Source: Owenia fusiformis
Lineage: Eukaryota > Annelida > Polychaeta > Sabellida > Oweniidae
DNA length: 64,000 nucleotides
Assembly (NCBI GenBank): GCA_903813345.2
Contig: CAIIXF020000006.1
Location: 2,604,001-2,668,000, forward strand
Direction of reading: 5' to 3'
Position 1 is the first letter of the stretch; every line of letters starts with the position of its first letter. This document shows, piece after piece, positions 12,301 through 24,900 of this stretch. The translations under genes were made by a program, and so were the position numbers. Below the pieces are notes generated by a model, which did no database searches, had not been told where the DNA came from, and saw only the letters and a list, made by a program, of their open reading frames with translations.

Positions 12301-15300
12301 AACATTGGAAAACAACAATTCAAATCGACCCATGAATTCATGGGAGAATTATACATTCAATCACGCCATATGACTAATTATGTAATAGGCTACGTTAACA
12401 ATGGCGATATCAATAGACATTTCATATGTCTGGATATATAATATATGTTAAACAATTATGTATAATGTATTGATATAAAATTAATGGACATTTAGTTATT
12501 TGATAGCCTCTGGTATTTTACAAAACTTCATTCTGAAGCAATTTAAAAATCATATATTTCAGGTTTTTATCAACTCGCATGAGTAACTGAAACAACGAGG
12601 GAATTTAAGGTTAAACTAAACCATTTGACCCAGGCAGTTTTGCACGACCTACCACTTCGACTGATTAATGATCGCTCTTCATCTTTCAGTTAAGGTAACT
12701 CCAGCAGAACAGTGTGACCATACTGGTCGACGTTCTCTGATAGGGCATGATTGAACACAGCCCCATACACCACAACTCCCTGTCAAACTTAAAGTAGTTG
12801 AACTTATCAAGGACTCGTAGGGGTCTGGTTTTCGCTAAAAGTTTATTTGAGAGTATGGCTGTCACATGATATGACAATTGGGCAGGAGTTCAAATGACTG
12901 ATCGTTGGCTCAAAACTGACCAAGACTGAGGCCATGAAATATATTTTGGCTGAATATATAGGACATTGAAACACATTCCTCAAATTTTTGTTTTTCCCAA
13001 ATATAGTTACAAATTGCAAAATACATATATAGGTATACATACAATTCTTGCTTTGTTGAGGGCATCTGTCAAGCGTTTGATCTCCTTCTTGTCTCTCGCC
13101 TTATCATCTTCAAGTGAGCCGACTCTACGACGGAGCAGACCGAGCTCAGCTTCATAGTCAGACAACTGCTGGTTCTGTCGATCAATGGTCTCCTTGTCAC
13201 TTTCGTGTAGTTGGAGAGCCTCGGCATATCTAAAATGAATTAAAAAGATCGTTGGATTAGTTTTGGGAGTTTCATCCTTCATTTGAGACTTGCTTCACTA
13301 AACTACACCACCCAAAATAAGTTCAAATGATATTTATGGAAAGATGCACAGGTGTTTTAGCATTATGTACAAACAGTTGATGTGAATCATCATCTTTATA
13401 CGGATTACTAACTGACATTATACGGATAACTAACAATGCAGAGATGAATAATTGCATAGTACTTGGATGTTTTTTGTATACTATGGATTTGTTCAATTGC
13501 CACGGCTTGGCCTCGATTAATTTTTCTTTTAAAATTGTTCTGGCCCATGTCAAATGATAAACATGTTTTTGCTTTTTCCGATGCCTGACTTTGGAACGTT
13601 ACCATATTTATACACTTAAATATTTCGGGGATGCTGAGTGAACTTTTGGCATCGAAATAATCTCAGGCTGTCGTGATAAGACATAAAACAATAATGTTAA
13701 AAATATTGAAAGTCAGGACAGACTGTCATACACACATTTAAATGATATTTGTAGTTTCCGTACTTGTAGGTTTAACAGGTTAACCGTTTTAATAATGTAT
13801 ATGTCTTTCAAATAAGAAAGGATGGACTGTGGGTGCACTTACTTGCAATTGGGAATTCGAATAAATCCAATGGCCGTGCAAAACAATGCTGGCCGATTCA
13901 AACCGTGTTACATGAATGGCATGTATAGTTTATAAGTGGTATACATCGTACAGTGTCATTTCACGCTTTGGCAGAAAACCGGTTGTTTTTTGGAAATTGT
14001 AATGTACAAGTCACCTTAAATACCCCATATTCTGTTTTATGTACAATTTGGTTTTATTGACTGTGCATCAGAATATGGGGTGAACGAAACCTGGCTCTAT
14101 AAACGATAAATAAATGTTGTGTTTACTTTAATTTCGAAATCGTTGTATTTGAATCAACATGTCTGCTTTGAAGTGTAAAACATCCAAGAAAGAAGTACAT
14201 TGTTCGGGTAAGTAGGGTATCAGACAAGTATTTCATACATAAATGATGACGACAATCAAACTCGCTGTAGCGAAATAAATGTATCATATATGGTGCGCTC
14301 ACCTTGGAGTGCCACAACTGAAGTGCTATAGTTCTGAGGTAGTAGTGAAAGTGTCACGTCTGGAGGAAATTTATGATATGAATAATTGTCAAATATTTTA
14401 GTGGGTGGTGTGAGGAGTGTTGGATGTTTGCCATATCGTCTCAGCAACGTCGTGTTCGAGGTCTTTTTAATCGCAACTTCCACTCGATGTGCTTTATAAT
14501 TACTTCATACAAGTGTACTCGGCATTTTCATGAATGGATACAATAAAATTGTTGTCTGGAGCTAATCGCACGTATATTAATGACATCTACATGTTATGAA
14601 AGAATAATCATCGATGTAGACTATTGTAAATCGACTTCCCATGCCTTACCCAAACCTTTAGGTCACACGAGGTCATCAAATCAGCCATGTATGGCTAAAT
14701 CGATATATGCGCCATTTTGCTCATAATCTGGCACTTAATGACCAAGGGTATCTATGTTTTTTTCAAATGTTACCATTTCTGTGCCTGGTGTAATTATAAA
14801 AGCACGAGGTGGTGAAAATGAAAATTAATGCAGAGTTTCAACTTTCACCTGTGACGTAGAGAGATGTACAACATGTTACATTCATCGCACCATATTTGGC
14901 AATATTCAGTAACATTCTCGAGAACCTTCCAAGTGAATATGTTTGCCCGAGGATTACCTCTCTATTTGAAGAGGTACAGTCGTGGTATTTAAAATCTTAA
15001 AAAGGTGAAACGAGGAGACAGTCACGTGTTTAAAGTGTAAAGGCACTGTCTTAAAGAAATGGCTTTCATATATCAAAAGATTTGGTCATTCATGAACAAC
15101 AATTATGAATAAAATTGACATTTTAAATGGATAACAACCTTTAAGTAGCAGTTAATATACACTAAGGTTGTAATATTTTTTATCAGTAGGTAAAAATATA
15201 TGAATTGAATTATTCATGATATAAATTGCACTTTTTTATTATCGCCACTAGACCTTTGACCAACTTTGAGTCCGAATCGTAACTCCCTCCTAATTAAACA

Positions 15301-18300
15301 TGATTTTATTTTCTGAATGCCCCGAAACAAACAAACCTTTTTAACAAGGTTTCGGATGTATGTTAATTACATTTGCTGATGTGAGTGATGTGGCTCAATA
15401 AATTGTACCAATATTTAAATTCAAAGAAGAGAGGACAGATATTCTAAAACTTGAAAACTTGTAGAAAATTACGATAGAGGTTCTTCGTAACAGGGCGGAA
15501 TAGCCTCTTAATTACAAAAAAAACATTTTTGAGAATGAGTTGTTTACTAAACGAAAAATCTAATGTATTATCTTTACATGTTGTATTATATCATACCACA
15601 CGCACGGTAACGTAGCAAAGGCTTATCACCTGAGTTTTGTGTTTTCAAAACAAAATGTGCAATGCCGATTGTGGCCTATTTGACACCTCAACGATGTGTT
15701 AACACATTTTGAGATAAAACAACTGTTGTGTCTATGCCTGAGAGATGACTAGACTAGAGATCAAATTGCAGACGTATCGTTATTTTTGTCTTCAATGTTT
15801 ATAGAAAAACTGTATTTTACGATGCACTTGTTTCTTATGATTCTAAATCGGGCTTGCTATTATCAGTCCGTTACTCTGAAGTTTTACACCTTTGGGTATA
15901 GCGTTCTCTTGCATCTACTAGAATTAATTTATATGGGTCAAAACGTTGATTAAGTTAAGGGGCTGTTGAGTCAACGGAAGAGGACACGATTGTATTCGAA
16001 CAAGTAGCCTAGTTAACCCCCTACATTCACCCAACGTACCTTGAAGTCGATCTTTGAACATATAAATCAAAATTTCAAGTGGGGCAATCCATACACTATC
16101 ACATTTTTGCATTGATTAAACTATACGCGTTCATGCAATAATTCAATTTTGAGTTCTCTGCAATAATGATGAGTTTATGCCATAAACTACAAATAAACAT
16201 TTCAGGACAGCAATCGTGTACTAAGTTACTACAAATTAGTTTCTTATGATAATTCGTAATACTGCGCACACTGCTGCGACTAAGTGGAAGTAGTTTTGCA
16301 TCACTTGTTTCGCACATACAGTCACGCTAAGTGAAGTTAATTGAGCGCAAAATTCGAATCGAAATCACGTGTTAACGAGATGTTGTTTTCATCAACAATA
16401 AAAGAGAGCAGTAACAGCCGGAAATTTTCAATAAATATATAACGGGTCAGAACTCAAAAAATAATAGATCATTAATATTTCATAAGTGATGTTTTACATT
16501 AAATGGAGAAATATGGTATTCATCGTAATTATGAGGAAGCTGTTCATAAATATTAGGTATGTGGATGGTGAGCCAGGTCTAGACGGTTACAGGTGGTATC
16601 AAACAAACATGTGCCATCCTCCGAGTTTAATTAGGAATTAATTGTGAAAGCCAGCAGTAATTAGAATGACACAAGTCGTTAGTTTGATTTACTCCTAGTT
16701 TCAAAAATAATTCAGGAAATTACAAAGTCATGCATCATCATCATCACTTGTTCGGTCAATACCGTACAGTGTTTTACCACAATGGCTGGGTCTATGATTA
16801 AACAGACTTGCAACGATTTGACCCCCTCATTTTCCCGACCAATAGCCAAAGAAATATCAAGACTTGCTGGATTTGCCCCCTCCGGCTTCTTCTCTCAACC
16901 TCCATTCTCCCTCTTTCAATGAATCGTTCGTGTAACTTAGGAAATGTTTTCAAGCAAGACTGTTTCGAAGAAAATATTTTGAAAGTGATCGAAGTAATGC
17001 ATAAAGTCGTTGTCATATTGATAACTGGTGAACCGAAACGAATCTTGATATAATTTACAGATTACTATTCGTAATCATGAATCAATTTTTCAAGAATAAT
17101 TGGAGATGAAATGATGATGAAATGACATTATGATAAGACTTATAATGAAAGATGTCCAAGCTGAGTATCTCGGCAACTGTACTTATCCTATATGGGTTCC
17201 AGTTGATTGAGCAGACAGTCGTGATAAATTGCTTTATGTCAGCTCAAAAAACAATCTCACCAAAAGACTAATGATAAAAAGAGCCAGATATTGATTTTCT
17301 GAAGCAGCGAGTCTTCCTCAGAGAAATCTAGGTAAGAAATATGCATAAGTAAAGTGAAGGAGATTGTTTTCATGCATAGTTATCTTATTGTCAAATACTC
17401 ATCGAAACGCTCATTTCGTTACATTTTCCCCCTCCAACAAGAGAAGTTTGTCTCTTGCCTTATGACATAAAATTGTCTGGCATGGTAGGAAGCAATCGTT
17501 TTGTATATACGTGTTCTGAATCAATGTTATACATATAGTTGGGTGATGTGTTTTGAAAATATGATATTGTGGTAAATTATAGCTAGATTCTTCATTTGTT
17601 TTAGTCATTTTAAAGAACAAAATGATAAAAACTGTGATACTGGACACCGGTTCAATCAGACTAATTTTTGTCTCTAAAGATCAGTAACTGGAAATTAAAC
17701 ATTTCTTTCTCTTTATGTGTCTGTGTCAATTGACTGTTACTGGTTATTTATTTGCTTGTTTGTTAGCTTACTTGATTATTTGTTTGTTCATTTATTTTTT
17801 TGTTTTATTTGTTAATATTTTGTTTATCGTGTTTTTGTTAAAGGTGCATATTTTCTGTCGGTTTGCTATGTATGAAAGGTGTATAGCTACTCTGTAGGTC
17901 ATTCAGAACAACTACCTGCTTTACTGTCGACAGTCGTGCCATCAATCATCACTTTATACATTCATGTTAACAGTAAATACAGAGATGTACATACATGAAG
18001 GTCAGCTTCATTATCTCTTTATGAATACAGACTTTCTATCATTGTTTGGAGATTTTTTGTTCATGTACGAAGCGATAAACATTACTAGTGTAAGTTTTAG
18101 TTTCTATTCAAAACTGACAAAGATATGACATCCTATTGTTTCAGACATGACATCCTATTGTTTCCGATATGACGTTCTATAACTTCAGACAGTTAATTGC
18201 GATGAAGGAAATCCCCGGGGCTATTTCTGGTTGTTTGCATTAATACAAGTATATGACCTCATTTACATAGTAAGCAATTTACATAGTAAGCAATACATGC

Positions 18301-21300
18301 CATAAGTAGCGTCCCGTACATTTGTTAACCTCAGTATACAATGTGTAAGGAACATTGAATGGATTGAGCTTAACTGTTCAATATTTTGTATCAATTATTG
18401 TTAATTTCTACAATATGACCCTATGATTAATTGCATGTAAAAGGTGAATGAATCTAACCCTGATTTATTCAAATAACATTTTTCATTCTCGATTGTATTT
18501 GATAAAACACTAGCTGAATAATATTTGAATTTTGTCAATGGAACTTCAATAAGAACATTTAAAGTTTTATGCGTTTCGAAGTAATGGTATCGTCATATTC
18601 AAATCAGCAGGTCGTATTTTAACTTTCAAAATCTTAACACACATGAAACTTGATGTCTTTAATACAAAAGCTATTAGATTTAATGATACTGTTCTGCGTG
18701 ACACCGTTTTATTCACAAACAACCCAGTCTTTAACCTTGGACAGTGTGGTACACCACATCATCAAAATTATAGCCATTTTGTTTATCTCCTTATATGGTA
18801 TTAGGCAACGCTTTCTATTCAGGATGGTTTTAACATTTGTTGTGTTTTCACTGTCATCATGACCTGTTTCTTTGACGTATACGATTCAGACTGTGTATTC
18901 ACTATTAAGAGTTTTTTGGGTTAAATAGCTAGCGTACCGGTTAAATATAGACTTTTTAACCACATGGAATATAGCACATGAAAAATCAATGCGCGTTTAT
19001 ATATTATATGTGCATTTTTGGCACCTCGGCCTCTCCAAGATTTGGCAAGCATTGGGATATGTAAAACAATTTTGGGATTAGGCATCGGTTGCCAGAACAA
19101 CCTGTTGGACAAAAATGATCGTCATGTCATGTCAACCACATGTGTCTAAGAAATTGGTGGAATGGCTGGTACACGGGCCAACTAAAAGAAACATAATATT
19201 GCAAGTGATCGTACTGTTTCATATCAGCATACGCCTACACTCGGCGTACATATCCCGAATTCGAATCTGCTAAATGCAAGTTACATTTATATTGCATGAT
19301 GTCAGATTTATGCCCCATTTATTCAAGGATTCAAGAAATGCTTCAAGTTGAGACATCACTAATTTCCACGTGTTTTCGTTTGTGTGTTGGTATTTTGAAG
19401 TATTTATATATATCGGATTTATAGGAGCAACTATCTATTCCACTGAGCAAATAAATAATTAATTCACTATGTGTATTAAGCAAATAGCCTTTTATTGTGC
19501 TTGAATATCTCTGAATGTTTTGAAAGATATTGGTCAGTTAAGTTAAATATGTATTGTTTTGTTTGTTTGTTTGTTTGTTTGTTTGTTTGATTGTTTGTTT
19601 GTTTGTGATGTCCACTGTCTCCCGAAGGAGAAGCTTTTCAACTTGGCTTATCTCCATCTAAAACCCTTTCGGATTTACAAAGACAAGTGATGCATAAAAA
19701 CTACCCTCAAAGTAAAATTACTCGATACAGATTATTACTAAATACTTGAGCCTGCACTATTTTACCATTTCTTTACTACAAGTTGCATGAATATCGATCC
19801 AGAAGCATAAATCTCATTATCATCATCAACATGACCTAATTACATTGATTACATTGATTGCAAGGGTTTAATTATTATTACCATGTCGTACAGGTTATAA
19901 GGTTAAGGAGATACAGGTTGTGCTCCTTCTCCATCATGTTTAGCAAGTTAAAAGTCAGAATGTAACTTTTCAGAAAAAGATGTATCACATCAACTGTTTA
20001 CACAAAATAGGTCACTTATGATAAGTATAGTAAGCCCCAGGGGGCAATGCTACGTTTCATAATGTAATTAAGGCCTGTAGATTAATTTATAAAATCCAAC
20101 ATGTTGGCAGACAATTAACAAAGTGTTCTTTTTTAATTAGAGAAGTAATTAGCCCAAAACGATACTAGTTTAAATAGAGGCCTTATTGATCGAACTGAAT
20201 TTGTTAACGATTTAATCACATTCCTGAGGTCATTAACTCGGACCTGCAAAGTATGTCGTTTTTATCCTGTGCTATATCGGTTCTGATCCCTGCCTTGGGA
20301 CTTAGGAAGATGATTAAGGTTTAATATACACATCGCAATCATCGCATACTTACTGATCTATTCAATAATCACATATTATATATTTTGAATATATAAACGT
20401 GTGTCATCAACGGAGCGAGACCGAGATTCGCCTTGGAAATGTACTGCATTGATAAATAACTGCGAATATCGATCGAGAAGACAAAACATATTTTTGAATA
20501 AGAAATGTCCTTATCTAAAGAAGGTCAAATAAGTTGTAGTGCAAACGTGTGCATTGTTGTTTTTAATGATAATAACCTCCAAAAGAAAGGTTACGATATT
20601 TAGTTCACATTCAACTGTCTGTCAATTGCAATTTTACATTCAAGCATCTATTTCTGCAAAAACTATATGTTTTTTGTTTTTTTTTACCCCTTGTGCGTCC
20701 CACCTTGAAAGATAGGTTTTTAAGCATTTAAATGAAAAGATATATGCATTATTATTATTATTATTAATTTATTAACCTGTAGTTAAACAGAGTAGTTTTA
20801 TGATTTACAACACATATACATGTACATAATAAAGTCAAAACTATTTACAGAAAGTGTTTTTTGGTCACCTTTTTACATCTGGTTACCAGTGTACGCTCGC
20901 ATTAAACGAGCTCTTTTTATACTCATTTGGAGAACAATTTCACCTATTTGGATCATGTCATTTTCAGTTATATGTTCGTGATAGCCGAATACAACGCTCT
21001 TTAAATCACAAGGGTTACCGTATTTATTTATAATAGAAGTCAGTCTGGCATGTTCATCAAAGTAAGCCTCACAGGAGCTAAGGAAATGTTCAATCGTTTC
21101 TACCTCAAACGTATTACACAAAACGCAAATACAATTTAGCCCAGAGTTTTTTACGCGCAGCTCATGGCAGTCTGTAGAGAGGCGCATCATAATTTTACAT
21201 AATTGTGATTTTAATCTATAGATAACAAAAATTATACTTACTTTTGTCTGAGTTCTTCGATACTTTGTTCAAGGGTTGAAACTTTAATTTGGAGCGCGGC

Positions 21301-21825
21301 TTTTTCTTTTTCTGAATTGTCCAAAAGTTTGCGGGCTTCGTCAAGCTCCTTCTGGTACATAGCCTTAATATCCGCTGTTGCTTTGCCCCATTTCGTTTTT
21401 AGCTGTTCCAATTCGCTTGCTAGTTTTCGGTTCTGGGCTTCTAAGAAACGAACTTTTTCAATATAACCGGCAAGACGTTCATTCAAATCTTGCATGTCCT
21501 TTTTCTCCTGGGCCCTGTTTCCCTTCACTTGGTTGACACCGACCCCAACGACGCTGGAGTAGGCTCCTGCGGGTGCAGCGCCATAGTTGTAGCCATAGCT
21601 GACGCTACGCTCCATGTTGTACCCACTTCCACCTCTGGGGGCACTACCATAAGCTGATCGGGTGATTACGGTGGTGCGGGGACTCATGCTGGACTTGTAA
21701 AGGCTGCTCAAGTCATCACCTTCATAGCCGCCGCTTGAACTATATGTGGTGGTTTTTCTAGTTGTTGTTGTCTCGACTGGTCCCTCAGAGACGAGCGTTC
21801 TCTTGGTCCTTGTTACTTCAGTCAT
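9247..21825 (-). CDS. Cytoplasmic intermediate filament protein, long coil 1B type; 5' three exons (partial)
   Basis: Structural coiled-coil protein that assembles into 10-nm cytoplasmic filaments. Three exons (21242-21825, 13043-13229, 9247-9342) join in phase (584+187+96 nt) to give 289 residues with no stop. Residues 1-106 are a Ser/Thr/Gly/Tyr-rich head. Coil 1A runs from about 107 to 146 and contains the family signature LNERLAGYIEKVRFLEAQNR. A short linker follows, then coil 1B from about 153 to 289. Coil 1B is about 136 residues, close to the 143 of lamins and protostome filaments and longer than the roughly 101 of vertebrate cytoplasmic filaments. The start is the only ATG before the head and lies about 100 bp from a TATA-like element. 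Linker 12, coil 2 and tail are not found in 1-9246 and probably lie left of the window. Family certain; subtype and species not determined. Introns are 8.0 kb and 3.7 kb and carry a LINE fragment and SINE-like DNA. Confidence 0.95.
9343..13042 (-). other. Intron 2 of the filament gene
   Basis: 3.7 kb of AT-rich DNA between exons 2 and 3. No element was recognised apart from scattered short palindromes such as CGAAATA...TATTTCG near 11006-11030. Confidence 0.7.
13043..13229 (-). CDS. Intermediate filament exon 2 (middle of coil 1B)
   Basis: Preceded on the minus strand by an acceptor reading TTCATTTTAG. Its first base completes the split codon from exon 1, giving KYAEALQLHESDKE. The 62 residues have heptad spacing and contain LSDYEAELGLLRRRV, conserved in protostome filaments and lamins. 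This stretch supplies much of the extra coil 1B length. The donor is ATT|GTATGT, phase 0. Confidence 0.93.
13230..20872 (-). other. Intron 1 of the filament gene (main part)
   Basis: Holds a 13-bp perfect inverted repeat (14022-14034 with 14069-14081, ACCCCATATTCTG), a 25-bp tandem repeat (about 18126-18192), a 17-bp duplication near 18259-18292 and the SINE-like unit with TTTG tail near 19.6 kb. The rest is unrecognised AT-rich DNA. First introns of this size often carry enhancers, but nothing here proves it. Confidence 0.6.
19555..19720 (-). mobile_element. SINE-like repeat with UUCG hairpin and (CAAA)n tail
   Basis: On the minus strand the body runs through AAATCCGAAAGGGTTTTAG to GCTTCTCCTTCGGGAGACAG, then ACATCA and a (CAAA)n tail of about 50 bp (TTTG repeats on plus). 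TCTCC-TTCG-GGAGA is a perfect hairpin with a UUCG loop. The same hairpin segment recurs on the plus strand at 41040-41062. The simple-repeat tail next to the hairpin suggests a retroposon 3' end. Confidence 0.5.
20873..21230 (-). pseudogene. Decayed LINE (non-LTR) reverse transcriptase C-terminal fragment
   Basis: An open stretch ends at a stop at 20873 and contains RLKSQLCKIMMRLSTD, CVLC, VETIEHFL and a further Cys. This is the Cys-Cys-His-Cys zinc-binding pattern at the end of many invertebrate LINE reverse transcriptases. Only about 115 residues remain, so the copy is 5'-truncated, as is usual for LINE insertions. It lies inside intron 1 of the filament gene, in the gene's sense orientation, and starts within about 15 nt of the exon 1 donor. 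No polymerase motif is present. Confidence 0.65.
21242..21825 (-). CDS. Intermediate filament exon 1 (head, coil 1A, start of coil 1B)
   Basis: Encodes residues 1-194 plus two bases of codon 195. The head contains TTTRKTTTY and several Ser/Tyr/Gly stretches, which in this family are phosphorylation and assembly control regions. The donor reads CAAAA|GTAAGTAT. A decayed LINE fragment begins almost directly after the donor. Confidence 0.95.
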
Positions 21826-21894
21826 CTTTGCAATATGTCTTCGAAACTACCCAGAACTTTTAACAAACCTGTTATCAACTCAAATGCCGCACGC

Positions 21895-21990
21895 TGAACA
21901 AGCCGGTATGCGCTGTAGCCAGGTATTTAAGCTGAATAATATCGGTAAGTGAGGGCTGCAGGTGATTGGAGTATTTGTGCCACGTGATAC
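21895..21990 (-). promoter_or_regulatory. Candidate core promoter of the intermediate filament gene
   Basis: Read on the minus strand, a TATA-like TTAAATA lies at 21924-21930, a CCAAT box (ATTGG on the plus strand) at 21964-21968 and a CACGTG E-box at 21981-21986. The spacing of TATA and CCAAT suits a start site near 21895-21900 and a 5' UTR of about 70 nt. This is motif-based inference only. Confidence 0.4.
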
Positions 21991-21999
21991 CGGCGCTAC

Positions 22000-24900
22000 T
22001 TCATCATTCATGAGCCGGCGTGAATATCCACAAATATGTCTCGTTTACTTATGAACGTCACACAGGCTTGCCATTATGCTACATGTTTTTTAAACAGATG
22101 ACCTATGCCCTCAGGATTGAAAACTTAAATAACAAGTCGGTTTACCACTAGCGTGGGATGTTATCGCACTATAGAAAGTCTAAAATATGTGTCTTCGTGC
22201 TACATACATGGATTTGAACGGTCAATAGACTTACTCTAAATATGCAGATTTTAGGCATCCCAGATTCGATTTTTTCGAGATTAGTAATTGAAAATGGGTG
22301 ACATGTCAAATCCATGTTGTAGCTCAACCTTAGGTAATTAGTGAAGCAGAGTAGATGCAATAAATCGTTACTCAACGTAGCAATATAGATATATTGCCAT
22401 CTTTCTTACACAGTAACATTGCTATGCTGAATTTCATCTCATAAGGCTATTGAGCAACTCTTTTAAAACACATACAAAATACACCAACATAGACGCGTTA
22501 AAGAAAAATGTTAATTCATAAGTAGGTCAATCATGCGAGGTTGGTAAGTTGACTTGTGGTACCTAATGCATAAGATCACTTATTATATGGTTAATGTAAG
22601 TTCATAGACTTTTAATGACGTGCTTTATCGATTATTTTCAACTTATTTTTAAAATGTCTAATAATACAATTCAAGTGCGACACATGGACAATTGTATACG
22701 TTGTTAATTTGATACACCTACTATACACTCACACACATGTATTATTCAAATGCAATATTATAAGTTTGAATAAACATCCTATATGGTATTTACTCATAAA
22801 GAAGTTGTAATTCGCTGTTGTAGACGTTATTGTTCTGTCTGGACTACGTCTACCTGTATCACATAAAAATAATAATATTTAACTTGTAAGAAACGTCCTT
22901 TATTCAATGAACGACTTCTTTTAAGCTTTCTTTAACATGTGAATCTTTTACTTGAGTGTTTGCCTACATTCTCATAGTAGAAGGTCTTTACTTCACATTT
23001 ATCGGACGGACGTTTATAGTTTGATAGCCTACATGTTTTCACTATTATTTACGATGTTTAATCAACTCAAAGTTCAATTTCTAATTTATGTTAAGTTTTT
23101 ATTGTAACAGTAATTGATAAAGTGTACAGTAGTAAAACACATTGCACCTCAGATATGCATTATTTAACTATTAATGAGATAAGGAGAAATAGTTAAGCGT
23201 CTCAATCTCCCTGCCAAATTTATACCATACACCCCCTCCAAAAATTTGGCAATCCTGACATCCCATTGTTCAGCGTATTAAAGCTTATTCATGTTTGTAT
23301 TTCATTTGTTTGATTCCATCCTCAACTACCTACATGTACAAAAGGCTTGATTTATAAAACTATATGAATGTTTTAAATGTAAAGTTGCGAAACGTGCAGT
23401 CTTTTACTCTGTGTATCAGAGCCGAGTTCATAACCAGATGAAGCCCTCTCTTAAACAAAATCAAACTTTTTGGGGCATAACAGCTTTAACATGTGATTTA
23501 ATAGGACAATTGTTGGTGTTGCTAAACTTTTGATGTGAAGTGTAGTATGTGTATGTAGAGGGTAACACAACAACGTGATGCAAGCGGAAAAGTGTAGCTT
23601 AAAGTTTAAAAAAGTTTGAATTCAAAACAGTCTGGGAATATAATGATTCATTGTGGTTGGCGGTTCACAACTTTTACTGATGTACAAAAAATAGTATATG
23701 CGCATAGTTTAACATTACATGCCCTTATAAGCGAGTTCATTCTAATATTTTACAACCATGTGTCTGGTTATTACTAGCCTTTGGTTAATTCAGAAAACTA
23801 AATTTCCAAAACACATTAATAATCAAGTCATTTTAATTAATTTGTTTTTAAACTAGACGACACAATCCGGCACCAATCCTTGATTTAATTAACTACGACT
23901 CCTGGTTTAAGTATGTCCGTGGAAATCCGTAAAAAGCCACAGTACAACATATAAACAAGAGTTTAAGCTATATCCAACTGGTTCGTGTAAAAACAGTGCA
24001 CAGACATCATTAGACTACATATTATGTTAATGGTATGATATCAATATACAGTGCAATGTCACGCTAAACTTTAAATACTTCTATGATGAAAACTACAAGT
24101 AGGAAAACAACAGTAATTGTACTTATTGCAATCTTTTGTATATGATTCACCTTCAGGTTTTACATTAATTTTTAAAGTTCTGAGGATTGAATCCTGTCAA
24201 TTTTCGTGTTAGCTTATAGTCAAATGAATTAACAAAATCCGACCAAACGTTGCGACCTTAGAAGTGGTTGCTTGCCTGTACCAGTTGGTTAGTCTTGCAA
24301 CGACCCCCTGTTCCCTTCATCTATTTCCCCAACCGATACCACTGTCATACTTCAGTTATACAGTAGAATGTGGAGACAGGAAACAAAACATATTGTAAAT
24401 GGTGTTACCCTATTTGCTTTCGTGTCCCTTTTAACTTAGATCGACCTTTCATGACCTTGATTTTGTTTATAAGTTATAAAACTTAAACACGTCAGTAATA
24501 GGTCAATTATAGGTAGGACTACGTTATGTCAGTGCATGTAGGTCATCGATTGTCTTAACTCGGCTTTTTTGGTCTCAAATCGATTTCTAATTTTGGCTTT
24601 GATCGACCCCAAAGAAAGTGCATTATTATTAAGCATGAATTACTTTTTAAAATAGAATTGACATTTAAACCTATAAATGCCATTTAAAATGATTACTTAT
24701 AAGAAGCAATTAGTTTATTGGCCATTTTTACGATAACCAGCAGGAGAACTCTATTTTTTGCCAATTCGGTTAATAAAATTGTATCATCCACAGGGTTGCC
24801 AATGAAGCGCTATTCATGTGTAAATTGCCTACAGTTATCTCATCGAACTTTTTGTATAAATTGCATCTCAGGTGGTATCAAAAATGATATTAACATTAGT

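Noticed and set aside
19200-19290. GAATTCGAATC as a tRNA B box
   Set aside because: No A box at proper distance and no cloverleaf.
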